Source of the DNA: Thermoflexus hugenholtzii JAD2
GTDB taxonomy: Bacteria; Chloroflexota; Anaerolineae; Thermoflexales; Thermoflexaceae
Direction of reading: 5' to 3'
DNA: 64,000 nt
Assembly: GCF_900187885.1 (NCBI RefSeq)
Contig: NZ_FYEK01000066.1
Span: 23,575 to 87,574 of the forward strand
Shown in pieces: positions 34,575 to 46,070 of this stretch. The notes beneath the pieces are model-generated. The model had not been told where the DNA came from, did no database searches, and saw only the letters and a program-made list of their open reading frames with translations. Position numbers and translations under genes: made by a program. Numbering within the stretch: position 1 is the first letter of the stretch; each line of letters begins with the position of its first letter.

Positions 34575-34658
34575 ATGGAACGCTGGACATCCTGGATGGT
34601 GTGCATCAAAAAAGCCGCTGCGCCTCCGGGCCCGGACGGTAGTCCGGTCCTGACGTAG
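34575..34658 (+). CDS. Lysine operon leader peptide with tandem Lys codons
   Basis: A 27-codon ORF beginning at ATG 34575, about 25 nt after the predicted transcription start, with AGGGAG 12 nt upstream. It reads MERWTSWMVCIKKAA and continues to a TAG at 34656-34658. The two AAA Lys codons at 34608-34613 lie at the 5' base of a downstream hairpin. Its position before an intrinsic terminator and the lysine genes suggests that ribosome stalling at the Lys codons controls read-through. Leader-peptide attenuation has been reported, as I recall, for the Thermus lysine cluster. Confidence 0.7.
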   Translation: MERWTSWMVCIKKAAAPPGPDGSPVLT

Positions 34659-34667
34659 CGGCTTTTT
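34609..34667 (+). promoter_or_regulatory. Leader hairpin and antiterminator arm of the lysine attenuator
   Basis: AAAAAGCCGCT (34609-34619) pairs perfectly with AGCGGCTTTTT (34657-34667), enclosing a nested CCGGAC/GTCCGG hairpin. The 5' arm overlaps the tandem Lys codons. Within the loop, CCGGACGGTAG (34632-34642) is exactly complementary over 11 nt to CTACCGTCCGG (34693-34703), which spans the loop of the downstream terminator. A ribosome stalled at the Lys codons would block the first hairpin and free this arm. Confidence 0.7.
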
Positions 34668-34684
34668 CATCCGTCAGGATCCCA

Positions 34685-34724
34685 CCCCCAGGCTACCGTC
34701 CGGTGGCCTGGGGGTTTTCTTTTT
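34685..34724 (+). terminator. Intrinsic terminator (attenuator) immediately before lysW
   Basis: CCCCCAGGC (34685-34693) and GCCTGGGGG (34706-34714) form a 9-bp stem with a 12-nt loop, followed by TTTTCTTTTT. It lies between the promoter and lysW with only 27 nt before the lysW ATG. It therefore acts on the operon itself rather than on an upstream gene. Confidence 0.85.
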
Positions 34725-34751
34725 CCCAAACCCGACGGAAGGAGGTCCATC

Positions 34752-34922
34752 ATGTCCCAGGCGATCTGTCCGGAGTGCGCGGCCGGCGTGCCGCTGCGGG
34801 AGGACGTCATGCTCCACGAGTTCCTCACCTGCCCCGAGTGCGGGACCGCCCTGGAGGTGGTCTCCCTCTCCCCGCTGACCCTCGACCGGGCGCCCCAAGT
34901 AGAAGAGGACTGGGGGGAGTGA
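34752..34922 (+). CDS. lysW: Amino-group carrier protein LysW
   Basis: Small carrier that masks the alpha-amino group of alpha-aminoadipate through its C-terminal Glu. The 56-residue protein has two Cys pairs for a zinc ribbon (ICPEC and TCPECG) and ends in the diagnostic EDWGE. The intermediate is attached to the final Glu and passed to LysX, LysZ, LysY, LysJ and LysK. GGAAGGAGGT lies 6 nt before ATG 34752. It is the first structural gene after the attenuator and is followed by lysX after 3 nt. Confidence 0.96.
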   Translation: MSQAICPECAAGVPLREDVMLHEFLTCPECGTALEVVSLSPLTLDRAPQVEEDWGE

Positions 34923-34925
34923 GCG

Positions 34926-35843
34926 ATGCGGATCGCCCTGTTCTGCTCGCTGGTGCGCACGGAGGAGAAGTGGCTGCTGGAGGCGCTCCGACGCCGGGGG
35001 GCAGAGGTCGAGGTCCTCCACGATCGCTCCACCGTCCTGGAGGTCGGAGCTGCAGAAAGCTGGCGCCGGTTCGATGCGGTGCTAATGCGCTCCCTCAGCC
35101 ACTGGCAGGCCTTCCACGCCGCCCGGCTGCTGGAAGACCTGGGGCTGCCAGTAATCAACCCCTCTACGGTGATCCACACCTGCTCCGACAAGCTCCTCAC
35201 CACCGCCGCCCTGGTCCGGGCCGGGATTCCCACCCCTCGGGTGAAGGTCGCCTTCTCCCCCGAAGGCGCCCTGCAGGCCATCGAGGAGATGGGCTACCCG
35301 GTGGTCCTCAAGCCAGTGCTGGGCTCCTGGGGCCGGCTGCTGGCCCGGGTGAACGACCGCGACGCCGCGGAGGCCCTCCTGGAGCACAAGGAGACCCTGG
35401 GGGGGTTCGCCCACGGCGTCTACTACATCCAGGAATACATCCCCAAGCCAGGGCGGGACATCCGGGCCTTCGTGGTGGGCGGGGAGACGGTGGCCGCGAT
35501 CTACCGGACCTCGGCGCACTGGATCACCAACACGGCCCGCGGCGGGCGTGCCCTCAACTGCCCCATCACCCCGGAGCTGGCGGACCTCTGCGCCCGGGCG
35601 GCGGCCGCGGTGGGTGGCGGGGTGCTGGCCCTGGACCTCTTCGAGGATCCGCGGCGGGGGCTGCTGGTCAACGAGATCAACCACTCCATGGAGTTCCGCA
35701 ACTCCGTGGAGCCTACCGGGGTGGACATCCCGGGGGCGGTGGCGGACTTTGTGCTCCGGGTGGCCCGGGAGGGCTGGGCCGCAGCCCACCGCGCTCTTCC
35801 CCAGGAGGTCGGGCGATGGAACGGGTCCGCATCAGCATCGTAG
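34926..35843 (+). CDS. lysX: Alpha-aminoadipate-LysW ligase
   Basis: ATP-grasp ligase joining the amino group of alpha-aminoadipate to the C-terminal Glu of LysW. The 305 residues show [16 protein letters not shown] at the N-terminus, the ATP-grasp [36 protein letters not shown], and the metal-binding [21 protein letters not shown]. The closeness to RimK and ArgX means the substrate is assigned from context: homocitrate synthase and homoaconitase in the same operon indicate lysine. It overlaps lysY by 28 nt. Confidence 0.94.
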   Translation: MRIALFCSLVRTEEKWLLEALRRRGAEVEVLHDRSTVLEVGAAESWRRFDAVLMRSLSHWQAFHAARLLEDLGLPVINPSTVIHTCSDKLLTTAALVRAGIPTPRVKVAFSPEGALQAIEEMGYPVVLKPVLGSWGRLLARVNDRDAAEALLEHKETLGGFAHGVYYIQEYIPKPGRDIRAFVVGGETVAAIYRTSAHWITNTARGGRALNCPITPELADLCARAAAAVGGGVLALDLFEDPRRGLLVNEINHSMEFRNSVEPTGVDIPGAVADFVLRVAREGWAAAHRALPQEVGRWNGSASAS

Positions 35844-36856
35844 GCGCCTCGGGATATGTGGGCGGGGAGCTGCTGCGCCTGCTGCTCCGGCATCCCTACG
35901 TGGAGATCGCCCAGGTCACCTCGGAGTCCCATGCCGGGGAGCCGGTGCATCGCGTGCACCCGCACCTGCGCAAGGCGACGGGTCTGACGTTCTGCCGCAT
36001 GGCGGACCTCAAGCCATGCGATGTGCTCTTCATCGCTCTCCCCCATGGCCAGGTGGCGCCCCGCATCGAGGCCTTCGCGGCCCTGGCCCCCGTCCTCGTG
36101 GACCTCTCCGCGGATTTCCGGCTCCGCCGGCCGGAGGACTATGCCCGCTGGTATGGCCATCCCCACCCCCATCCGGAGTGGCTGTCCCGCTTCGTCTACG
36201 GCCTGCCGGAGCGCTACCGGGCGGAGCTGCGCGGGGCCCGCGCCATCAGCGGGGTCGGCTGCAACGCGACCGCCGCCATCCTGGCCCTCTGGCCCCTGGT
36301 CCAGGCCGACCTGCTCGACCCGGAGCGGCCGGTGATCGTGGACATCCAGGCCGCTTCCTCGGAGGCCGGGCGCGAGCCGAACCCGGGCTCCCATCACCCG
36401 GAGCGCCATGGGGCGATCCGCCCCTATGCCCCCGTCCAGCACCGGCACACCGCCGAGGTCCGCCAGGCCCTCGGCCGCGAGGGGGTGGTCCTCTCCCTCA
36501 CCGCCGTGGACGCCGTGCGGGGGGTGCTGGCGATCGCCCACGCCTGGCCTCGGGATCGCATCGCCGAGCCGGAGCTGTGGCGGATCTACCGGGCCGCTTA
36601 CGGCGAGGAGCCCTTCATCCGCCTGGTGAAGGATCGTCAGGGCGTGCACCGGCTGCCGGATCCCAAGGCGGTGGTGGGGAGCAACTTCGCGGACGTCGGG
36701 TTCGCGGTGGAGGAGGAGACGGGACGGATCGTGGCCCTGTGCGCCCTGGACAACCTGATGAAGGGCGCGGCGGGCTCCGCCGTCCAGTCCCTCAACATCG
36801 CCATGGGCTGGCCGGAGACGACCGGCCTGGATCTGATCCCCGTGTATCCCGCGTGA
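35816..36856 (+). CDS. lysY: LysW-gamma-aminoadipyl phosphate reductase (ArgC-like)
   Basis: NADPH-dependent reductase making LysW-aminoadipate semialdehyde. The 346 residues begin [20 protein letters not shown] (Rossmann fold). The catalytic Cys is in [12 protein letters not shown], and the C-terminal part has [33 protein letters not shown], close to ArgC. ATG 35816 has AGGAGGTC 7 nt upstream and lies inside lysX, so translation is coupled. lysZ follows after 14 nt. Confidence 0.93.
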   Translation: MERVRISIVGASGYVGGELLRLLLRHPYVEIAQVTSESHAGEPVHRVHPHLRKATGLTFCRMADLKPCDVLFIALPHGQVAPRIEAFAALAPVLVDLSADFRLRRPEDYARWYGHPHPHPEWLSRFVYGLPERYRAELRGARAISGVGCNATAAILALWPLVQADLLDPERPVIVDIQAASSEAGREPNPGSHHPERHGAIRPYAPVQHRHTAEVRQALGREGVVLSLTAVDAVRGVLAIAHAWPRDRIAEPELWRIYRAAYGEEPFIRLVKDRQGVHRLPDPKAVVGSNFADVGFAVEEETGRIVALCALDNLMKGAAGSAVQSLNIAMGWPETTGLDLIPVYPA

Positions 36857-36870
36857 GGGGAGGCGGAAGG

Positions 36871-37695
36871 ATGTGGGTGATCAAGCTGGGAGGGAACGCA
36901 ACGGTGAACGCGGAGGCGGTGCTGGAGGAGCTGGCCGCCTGGGCCCGGGAGGGCCGGCGCTGGGTGCTGGTCCACGGGATCTCGGCGGAGGCCGACGCGC
37001 TGGGGGAGGCCCTGGGCCATCCGCCCCGCTACATCACCTCGGCCTCGGGCTTCACCAGCCGATACACCGACGCCCGCACCCGGGACATCCTGCTGATGGC
37101 TTACGGCCGGGCGAACGCCCACCTGGTGGCGGCCCTTCATCGGCGCGGCGTCCCGGCCATCGGCCTGCGGGGGATCGACGGCGGGTTGCTCCAAGCCCGG
37201 CGGAAGGAGGCCCTGCGGGTGCGGGAGGGCGAGCGGATCCTGATCCTGCGGGGCGATTACTCGGGCACCCCGGCCGGGGTGAACGAGAGACTCCTGCGCC
37301 TCCTGCTGGATCAGGGATTCTACCCGGTGATCGCCCCGATGGGGCTGACGTCGGATGGGGAGATCGTCAACGTGGATGGGGATCGGGCGGCGGCGGCTCT
37401 GGCGGCCGCCCTCAGCGCGGAGGGCCTGATCTTCGTCACCGGGGCGCCGGGGTTGCTCCGGGCCTTCCCCGATGAATCCACCCGGGTGCCGCGATTGACC
37501 CTTCCAGAGCTGGAAGCGGCGATGGCCTGGGCCCAGGGCCGGATGCGCCACAAGCTGCTGGCCGCCCGCGAGGCCCTGACGGGCGGCGTGCCGCAGGTGC
37601 TCCTGGCCGACGGCCGGCGGCCCGCCCCCCTCGCCGCGGCCCTGAACGGGAACGGCACCCGAATCGAGGCCGACGGGCACGGGTGGGTCGAATGA
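36871..37695 (+). CDS. lysZ: LysW-aminoadipate kinase (ArgB-like)
   Basis: Phosphorylates the side-chain carboxylate of LysW-bound aminoadipate. The 274 residues have the amino-acid-kinase start MWVIKLGGNATV, VLVHGISAEAD, SGFTSRYTDARTRDI, and VNVDGDRAAAALAAAL. The N-acetylglutamate-kinase fold is clear, and the role is set by the operon. The last codons and the stop fall inside a palindromic repeat (GTCGAATGAATTCGAC, 37687-37702), so the C-terminal residues WVE may have been altered by repeat insertion. Confidence 0.93.
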   Translation: MWVIKLGGNATVNAEAVLEELAAWAREGRRWVLVHGISAEADALGEALGHPPRYITSASGFTSRYTDARTRDILLMAYGRANAHLVAALHRRGVPAIGLRGIDGGLLQARRKEALRVREGERILILRGDYSGTPAGVNERLLRLLLDQGFYPVIAPMGLTSDGEIVNVDGDRAAAALAAALSAEGLIFVTGAPGLLRAFPDESTRVPRLTLPELEAAMAWAQGRMRHKLLAAREALTGGVPQVLLADGRRPAPLAAALNGNGTRIEADGHGWVE

Positions 37696-37906
37696 ATTCG
37701 ACCTTGGCAGACCTCCGGCCGAGGGTCGGCCTGCGCTGACCGAAGAGACATTGCGTCGGCGAAGGCCGATGCCTGGCGCGAAAGCGCTTGAGAAGGCCGA
37801 TTTCAATCGGCGTGAGAGCACGTCGAATGAATTCGCCCTTGGGAGGCCTTCGGCCAACGCTCCGCCTGCGCCGACCGTAGGGGAAAAGGCGTCGGCGAAG
37901 GCCGAT
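37687..37906. repeat. Two direct copies of an ~85-bp palindrome-rich repeat between lysZ and lysJ
   Basis: Copy 1 (37687-37770) and copy 2 (37822-37906) both start GTCGAATGAATTCG, share CCTTGG...CGGCC...GCCTGCGC, and end GCGTCGGCGAAGGCCGAT. Between them lies the palindrome GCCGATTTCAATCGGC (37796-37811), related to the elements at 19529-19671. The block fills most of the 246-nt lysZ-lysJ gap, the only sizeable gap within the lysW-to-lysT gene run. A role as processing or termination signal is possible. Confidence 0.75.
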
Positions 37907-37941
37907 TCCCATCGACACCCATCCGCGGGAGGAAGAGGACA

Positions 37942-39137
37942 ATGGACATACGAGCGATCGAAGAACGCTACACCAGCGGGGTTTACCCCAAGCGAGAGCT
38001 CGTCCTGGTCCGCGGCGAGGGCGTTTACGTGTGGGATGAAGCGGGACTGCGCTACCTCGACGCCACCGGCGGTCAGGGCGCCGCCCTCCTGGGCCACAAC
38101 CCGCCGGCGGTCCGCATGGCCCTCCAGGAACAGATGAACCGCCTGATGGTCTGCCCGGAGATCTTCTACAACGATCAGCGGGCCGCCCTCCTCCGGGCCC
38201 TTCAAGAGGTGCTCCCCGGGAACCGGGAGTGGCGCATCTTCCTCTGCAACTCCGGCGCCGAGGCGGTGGAGGCCGCCCTCAAGTTCGCCCGCCTCCGCAC
38301 CGGGCGGTCGGAGATCATCGCCGCCCGCCGGGCCTTCCACGGCCGCACCATGGGCGCCCTCTCGGCCACCTGGAACCCGGCCTATCGCCAGCCCTTCGAG
38401 CCGCTGGTGCCCGGCTTCCGCCACATCCCCTTCAACGATATCGCCGCCCTGGAGGCCGCCATCGGCCCCCAGACCGCTGCGGTGATCCTGGAGCCGGTTC
38501 AGGGGGAGGGAGGTGTGTGGCCGGCCGACCCCGCCTTCCTGCAGGCGGCGCGGGCGCTGTGTGACCGCTTCGGGGCCCTGCTGATCTTCGATGAGGTGCA
38601 GACCGGGTGCGGGCGGACGGGGCGCTGGTTCGCGGCGGAGCACTCCGGGGTGGTCCCCGATCTGCTCGCCCTCGGCAAAGGGTTGGCCGGGGGGTTCCCC
38701 ATCGGCGCCCTCGCCTTCCCCGCGGAGTGGGGCCCGATGCCCGTGGGCGCCCATGGCTCCACCTTCGGCGGGAACCCGATGGCCTGCGCCGCGGCCCGGG
38801 CGACCCTGGAGACGATCCGCCGGGAGCGCCTGGTGGAGCGGGCGGAGCGGCTCGGCGCGGATTTCCGGGAGCGCCTCCGTCAGCTCCGATCCCCTCTGAT
38901 CCGGGAGGTCCGCGGCCTGGGCCTGATGGTGGGCGTGTCCCTGCGGGTCCGCGCCACGCCGGTCCTGCGCCGGCTGATGGCGCGGGGCGTGCTGGCGCTC
39001 CCCGGCGGGCCGGACGCCATCCGTTTCCTGCCGCCCCTGATTGTGGAAGCGCACCATTTGGCGGAGATCGCCGCAGCCCTCGAGGAAGCCCTGGTGGAAA
39101 CATCCCTTCCCGTTCCCTCGACTTTGGAGGAAAGCCC

Positions 39138-39141
<4 letters not shown>
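37942..39141 (+). CDS. lysJ: LysW-aminoadipate semialdehyde aminotransferase
   Basis: PLP-dependent class III aminotransferase (ArgD-like) producing LysW-lysine. The 399 residues include [41 protein letters not shown], the Asp of [19 protein letters not shown], and the Schiff-base Lys in [30 protein letters not shown] precedes ATG 37942. Its stop overlaps the lysK start as ATGA. It probably needs read-through across the repeat block upstream. Confidence 0.94.
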
Positions 39142-42731
<3,590 letters not shown>

Positions 42732-42742
42732 AGAACCGACGC

Positions 42743-43279
42743 TTAGGGAGCCGGAGGGCCCGGATGCGTCGCCCGCTGCGCCAGCCAGCGCCGGACCTGA
42801 TCCTGCGCCCACTGCGCATCCGCCGGTGGGAGCGGCAGGGGCGGGATCGGCCCGGTGTAGTCGATCTGCTCCGCATATCGAGCGCGTTCATAAACCTCGT
42901 CGAGGGCTTTCTGCAAGTCCAGCGGCGCATCCGGGAACGGGGGCCGCAACGGAACCGCCACCACCGGCAGGGGATCCCGCAGATCGATGAACCAGACCAA
43001 CAGGCCGGGATGTTGCGGCCGGTAGAGGGCGACCACGTAATCGCTGCGCCCGGCCAGCGGCTCCGGCCGGCTCCCCGCCCGGAGCAGATCGATCTCCAGC
43101 CAGTTGGCGCCGCCCTGCAGGAGCAGCCGACGCTTCTCCTGCATGGCCTGCTGTCCCCGCGATCCCTTCACCTTGTTGGCCGGCGACAACACCTCGATCG
43201 CGGTGACGACCTGATGCGTGCGGGCGTCCCGGATCTCCAGGTAGGCATCCCGGATCTCAGGCTCCACCAGGGCTTCCAC
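42743..43279 (-). pseudogene. DUF4058 family protein, N-terminally truncated, antisense in the lysine operon
   Basis: 178 codons from GTG 43279 match the C-terminal two thirds of DUF4058 proteins (AYLEIRDARTHQVVTAIEVLSPANK, WLEIDLLRAGSR, VWFIDLRDPLPVVAVPL). The usual N-terminal third, beginning with MPSPFPGMDP-type text, is absent: the open frame continues only to a TGA at 43301-43303 with HRPTVVEALV just before the GTG. It lies opposite to and between the two homoaconitase genes. It looks like the remains of a gene captured in the operon, though a promoter still faces it. DUF4058 function is unknown. Confidence 0.75.
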
Positions 43280-43330
43280 TACCGTCGGCCTATGGAAGGA
43301 TCACCGGCGTTCGGACCTATACGCGCTTCC

Positions 43331-43359
43331 ATTGTATCGGATCCGCCCTTCAGCGTCAG
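43331..43359 (-). promoter_or_regulatory. Promoter-like site facing the DUF4058 remnant
   Basis: On the minus strand CTGACG (43354-43359) and TACAAT (43331-43336) are spaced by 17 nt, about 50 bases before GTG 43279. If active, it would drive antisense transcription into the 3' end of the upstream lysine operon. Confidence 0.45.
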
Positions 43360-43401
43360 TGAGAGGCACGGAGATCCCGGTGGGTCAGGAGGGGATCAGC
43401 G

Positions 43402-43932
43402 ATGCGGCTGCGAGGACGTGTGTGGAAATATGGGGACCACGTCAACACCGATGTGATCTTCCCGGGCAAATACACGTATACAATCACCGACCCGGCGGAG
43501 ATGGCCCGCCATGCCCTGGAGGATCTCGACCCGCGCTTCGCCCGCGAGGTGCGGCCCGGGGACATCATCGTGGCGGGGCGGAACTGGGGGTGCGGCTCCT
43601 CCCGAGAGCAGGCGGTGGTCGCCCTGAAGGCCGCGGGGGTGCGAGCGATCGTCGCCAAATCCTTCGCCCGCATCTACTTCCGCAACGCCGTCAACCACGG
43701 CCTGCTGCCCATCGTCTGCCCGGAGGCGGTGGAGGCCATCGAGCCCGGGGAGGAGATCGAGATCGACCTGGAGGCGCACTGCATCCGCTGTCGCGCGGGG
43801 AGCTTCCCCTTCCCGCCCCTCTCCCCCACGATCCGGGAGATCCTGGAGGCCGGAGGGCTGCTCCCCATGCTCTGCCGCCGGCTGGGCCTGCCGTTCCCCC
43901 CGGAAAACATCGGCGGAGCGGGCGGCGACTGA
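43402..43932 (+). CDS. lysU: Homoaconitase small subunit
   Basis: Swivel-domain subunit that completes the homoaconitase active site. The 176 residues show [20 protein letters not shown] (substrate-specificity loop), [36 protein letters not shown] and a Cys-rich C-terminal part, as in LeuD-type proteins. AGGAGG lies 9 nt before ATG 43402. It is separated from lysT by 670 nt holding the DUF4058 remnant. It is followed by a perfect hairpin that probably ends the operon. Confidence 0.92.
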   Translation: MRLRGRVWKYGDHVNTDVIFPGKYTYTITDPAEMARHALEDLDPRFAREVRPGDIIVAGRNWGCGSSREQAVVALKAAGVRAIVAKSFARIYFRNAVNHGLLPIVCPEAVEAIEPGEEIEIDLEAHCIRCRAGSFPFPPLSPTIREILEAGGLLPMLCRRLGLPFPPENIGGAGGD

Positions 43933-43940
43933 AACGAACC

Positions 43941-43968
43941 GGGCGGGACCTGGCAGAGGGTCCCGCCC
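43941..43968. terminator. 10-bp stem-loop between lysU and the tRNA genes
   Basis: GGGCGGGACC and GGTCCCGCCC pair perfectly around an 8-nt loop. It lies 9 nt after lysU and 12 nt beyond the 3' end of the minus-strand tRNA-Ser(GCU), so it could terminate both. No long U-tract is present on either side. Confidence 0.6.
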
Positions 43969-43979
43969 GATCCACCAGG

Positions 43980-44071
43980 CGGAGGGGGAGGGATTCGAAC
44001 CCTCGAGGGGGGCTTTTCGCACCCCCCACCGCTTAGCAGGCGGTTCCGTTAGGCCACTCCGGCACCCCTCC
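43980..44071 (-). tRNA. tRNA-Ser (anticodon GCU)
   Basis: The minus strand folds into a class II tRNA: acceptor GGAGGGG with CCCCTCC and discriminator G, D-loop GGCCTAACGG, anticodon loop CTGCTAAG with anticodon GCU, a long variable arm (GGGGGG...CCCCCC type) and T-loop GGTTCGAATCC. CCA is not encoded. It reads AGC/AGU codons. It is transcribed after tRNA-Ser(UGA) from the same promoter. Confidence 0.95.
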
Positions 44072-44087
44072 GGGCGATGCCCTCAGG

Positions 44088-44178
44088 CGGAGGGAGGGGG
44101 ATTCGAACCCCCGAGGAGGCGCTCAGGCCTCCCAGCGGTTTTCAAGACCGCCGCCTTCAGCCGCTCGGCCATCCCTCC
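44088..44178 (-). tRNA. tRNA-Ser (anticodon UGA)
   Basis: Class II tRNA on the minus strand with acceptor GGAGGGA/TCCCTCC, discriminator G, anticodon loop CTTGAAAA giving anticodon UGA, a variable arm based on GGGAGGC...GCCTCC, and T-loop GGTTCGAATCC. CCA is not encoded. It reads UCA and related codons. It is a normal serine tRNA, not tRNA-Sec: the acceptor stem has 7 bp and the D-arm is standard. Confidence 0.95.
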
Positions 44179-44185
44179 ATCCGCA

Positions 44186-44214
44186 ATTATGCCCGACCTG
44201 GGCCGCCCCGTCAA
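44186..44214 (-). promoter_or_regulatory. Promoter of the tandem tRNA-Ser genes
   Basis: Minus-strand TTGACG (44209-44214) and CATAAT (44186-44191) are separated by 17 nt. The tRNA 5' end at 44178 is 8 nt beyond the -10, so the transcript starts almost at the mature tRNA end. Confidence 0.75.
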
Positions 44215-44269
44215 GCCGGGGCGCCTCACCCGCAGAGCGCGTCTCCTCTCCGCCTCGAACGGAGAGAGC

Positions 44270-44297
44270 TTTCCAAATCCCCCGCTTCGGATATAAT
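44270..44297 (+). promoter_or_regulatory. Promoter of the rhomboid gene
   Basis: A perfect TATAAT (44292-44297) is preceded at 16 nt by TTTCCA, a partial -35. It lies 30 nt before ATG 44327 and is divergent from the tRNA promoter. Confidence 0.6.
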
Positions 44298-44326
44298 GAT
44301 CTTGACCTTTCGGCCGGGAACTTCGA

Positions 44327-45049
44327 ATGATCCCGATCAGCGACAGTCCGCGAAGCCGCACGATCCCGATCGTCAACTGGACCCTGATCCTGGTCAACGT
44401 CTTGGTTTTCCTGCTGGAGCTGTCCATGCCTCCTCGGGCATTGGATCGTTTCCTCTTCGCCTGGGGCGCGGTGCCGGTGCGGGTGTGGGGAGCCTTGCTG
44501 GGGCAGGCCGATCCCTTCTGGCTGGTCACGCTGATCACCAGCCAGTTCCTGCACGGGGGATGGGCCCATATCCTGGGCAACATGCTCTACCTGTGGGTGT
44601 TCGGGGACAACGTGGAAGACCGGATGGGACACCTGCGTTATCTGGTCTTCTACTTGCTCTGCGGGGTCATCGCCGGCCTGATCCAGACCCTGGTCCTCTT
44701 CGGCTCGCGGGTGCCGCTGATCGGGGCCAGCGGAGCCATCGCCGGGGTGCTGGGCGCCTACCTGGTGCTCTATCCGGGAGCCCGGGTGACCGTGCTGGCC
44801 CCTTATTTCTTCTTCGGCCTGGGCTTCTTCGAGGTCCCCGCCGCCCTGCTGCTGGTCATGTGGTTCCTGTTGCAATTCATCAATGGCATGGCGGCCATCA
44901 CCACTGCCAGCCCCTCCGTCGGCGGCATCGGCTGGTGGGCCCATATCGGCGGGTTCGTGGCCGGCTACCTCCTGGTCCGCCTGTTCGCCCGACCCCAGCG
45001 CCCCCGCCCGATGCTTCCCTATGACTTCTACGATCCATATCGATGGTAG
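44327..45049 (+). CDS. Rhomboid-family intramembrane serine protease
   Basis: Cleaves substrates within the membrane. The 240 residues form about six to seven membrane segments. The rhomboid features are FLHGGWAHILGNMLYLWVFG (L1 region), the catalytic Ser in LIGASGAIAGVLGAYL, and the catalytic His in WWAHIGGFVAGYL. Residues RxxR and the N-terminal ISDSPRSRTIPIVNW are typical of bacterial rhomboids. Its substrate is unknown. It is followed after 163 nt by an OmpR-type regulator; the gap holds an A+T-rich patch but no gene. Confidence 0.93.
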   Translation: MIPISDSPRSRTIPIVNWTLILVNVLVFLLELSMPPRALDRFLFAWGAVPVRVWGALLGQADPFWLVTLITSQFLHGGWAHILGNMLYLWVFGDNVEDRMGHLRYLVFYLLCGVIAGLIQTLVLFGSRVPLIGASGAIAGVLGAYLVLYPGARVTVLAPYFFFGLGFFEVPAALLLVMWFLLQFINGMAAITTASPSVGGIGWWAHIGGFVAGYLLVRLFARPQRPRPMLPYDFYDPYRW

Positions 45050-45212
45050 CGAGGCGCCGGGAGCCTCCCACTTCCCACCAAGCCCTAAAGCGAATAAAAT
45101 TTCTAATCAAAATGCGAACCTGGGGTTTTTCCGGGCTCTGAGTCACGCGCCCGAAAGGGCACCGGGGACTTCCGCTCAATCCGAGTCGATCCGAAATCCG
45201 GAGGAGTATTCC

Positions 45213-45989
45213 ATGGAAGATCGAGGCCGGTATCCGGAGCGGGAGTTCGTGATCCACACCCAATCGATCCATCTGGGGGGGAGCGTTCCGCCCATGAGTG
45301 AGAAAGCGAAGGTCCTGGTGATCGACGACGATCTGCTTCTGCGGGAGGTGCTGGCCCGTGCCTTGACCCAGGAAGGTTATGAGGTTTTGACCGCGGAGAC
45401 CGGAAGGGAAGGCCTTCTCCTCTTCGATCAGCATAACCCCGACCTGGTGATCCTCGATGTGTTGCTCCCGGACCTCGACGGCTGGGAGGTCTGCCGACGG
45501 ATCCGCCAGGTCTCCACAGTGCCCATCCTGTTCCTGACGGCCCTAGAGGGGATCCCGGAGCGGGTGCGGGGGCTGGTCCTGGGCGGCGATGATTATATCG
45601 TCAAGCCCTTCGCCGTCGAGGAGCTCCTGGCCCGGGCGGAGGCCATCCTGCGGCGGGTGCGCCAGGCGGCTCCGATCGAAGGGGCCTCCATCCGGCTGGG
45701 GGATGGCGCCCTAGTGATCGACCGGGAGCGGCGCCAGGTATGGTTCCAGGGACGCCTACTGGAGCTCTCCCCAATCGAATACACCCTCCTCCTTTATCTG
45801 GCGGAACGGGCCGGGCGGGTGGTCTCCATCAACGAACTGCTCACGGCCGTCTGGGGCGGACCCCAGGAGGGATCCATCCAGGCCCTTCGCTGGTATATCT
45901 GGAACCTTCGCCAGAAGATGGAGACCAACCCGCATCGCCCCCGCTGGATCCAGACGGTCCGTCGCTACGGCTACCGGCTGAACGGTTGA
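45213..45989 (+). CDS. OmpR/PhoB-family response regulator, orphan
   Basis: 258 residues: a short N-terminal extension, a receiver domain from about residue 30 (VLVIDDDLLL acid pocket, phospho-acceptor Asp in LVILDVLLPDLDG, Lys in DDYIVKPFAVEE), and a C-terminal winged helix (LSPIEYTLLLYLAERAGRVVS, ALRWYIWNLRQKMETNP, IQTVRRYGYRLNG). GGAGGAG lies 6 nt before ATG 45213; ATG 45295 (MSEKAKVLV) is the alternative without the extension. No histidine kinase gene is adjacent. Confidence 0.9.
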   Translation: MEDRGRYPEREFVIHTQSIHLGGSVPPMSEKAKVLVIDDDLLLREVLARALTQEGYEVLTAETGREGLLLFDQHNPDLVILDVLLPDLDGWEVCRRIRQVSTVPILFLTALEGIPERVRGLVLGGDDYIVKPFAVEELLARAEAILRRVRQAAPIEGASIRLGDGALVIDRERRQVWFQGRLLELSPIEYTLLLYLAERAGRVVSINELLTAVWGGPQEGSIQALRWYIWNLRQKMETNPHRPRWIQTVRRYGYRLNG

Positions 45990-46070
45990 CCCGGGCGAGG
46001 GAGATAGCCTGGAGCGGGCCGGATCGAGCGGAGCCCGCGGGAGGATGCATAGGGCTCTTCCCCCAGGCTT

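Noticed and set aside
34550..34751. Lysine riboswitch or T-box in the lys leader
   Set aside because: The leader is too short for an L-box and lacks its conserved junctions. No T-box AGGGTGGNACCGCG-type motif is present.
36637..39057. 806-codon open frame on the minus strand across the lysine genes
   Set aside because: It is antisense to lysY, lysZ, lysJ, which have clear family motifs. High G+C leaves long shadow frames, and the product is Pro/Gly/Arg-rich without motifs.
44088..44178. tRNA-Ser(UGA) as tRNA-Sec
   Set aside because: Acceptor and T stems have ordinary serine-tRNA lengths and the anticodon is UGA read 5' to 3', which decodes UCA. tRNA-Sec would need UCA and an 8-bp acceptor stem.
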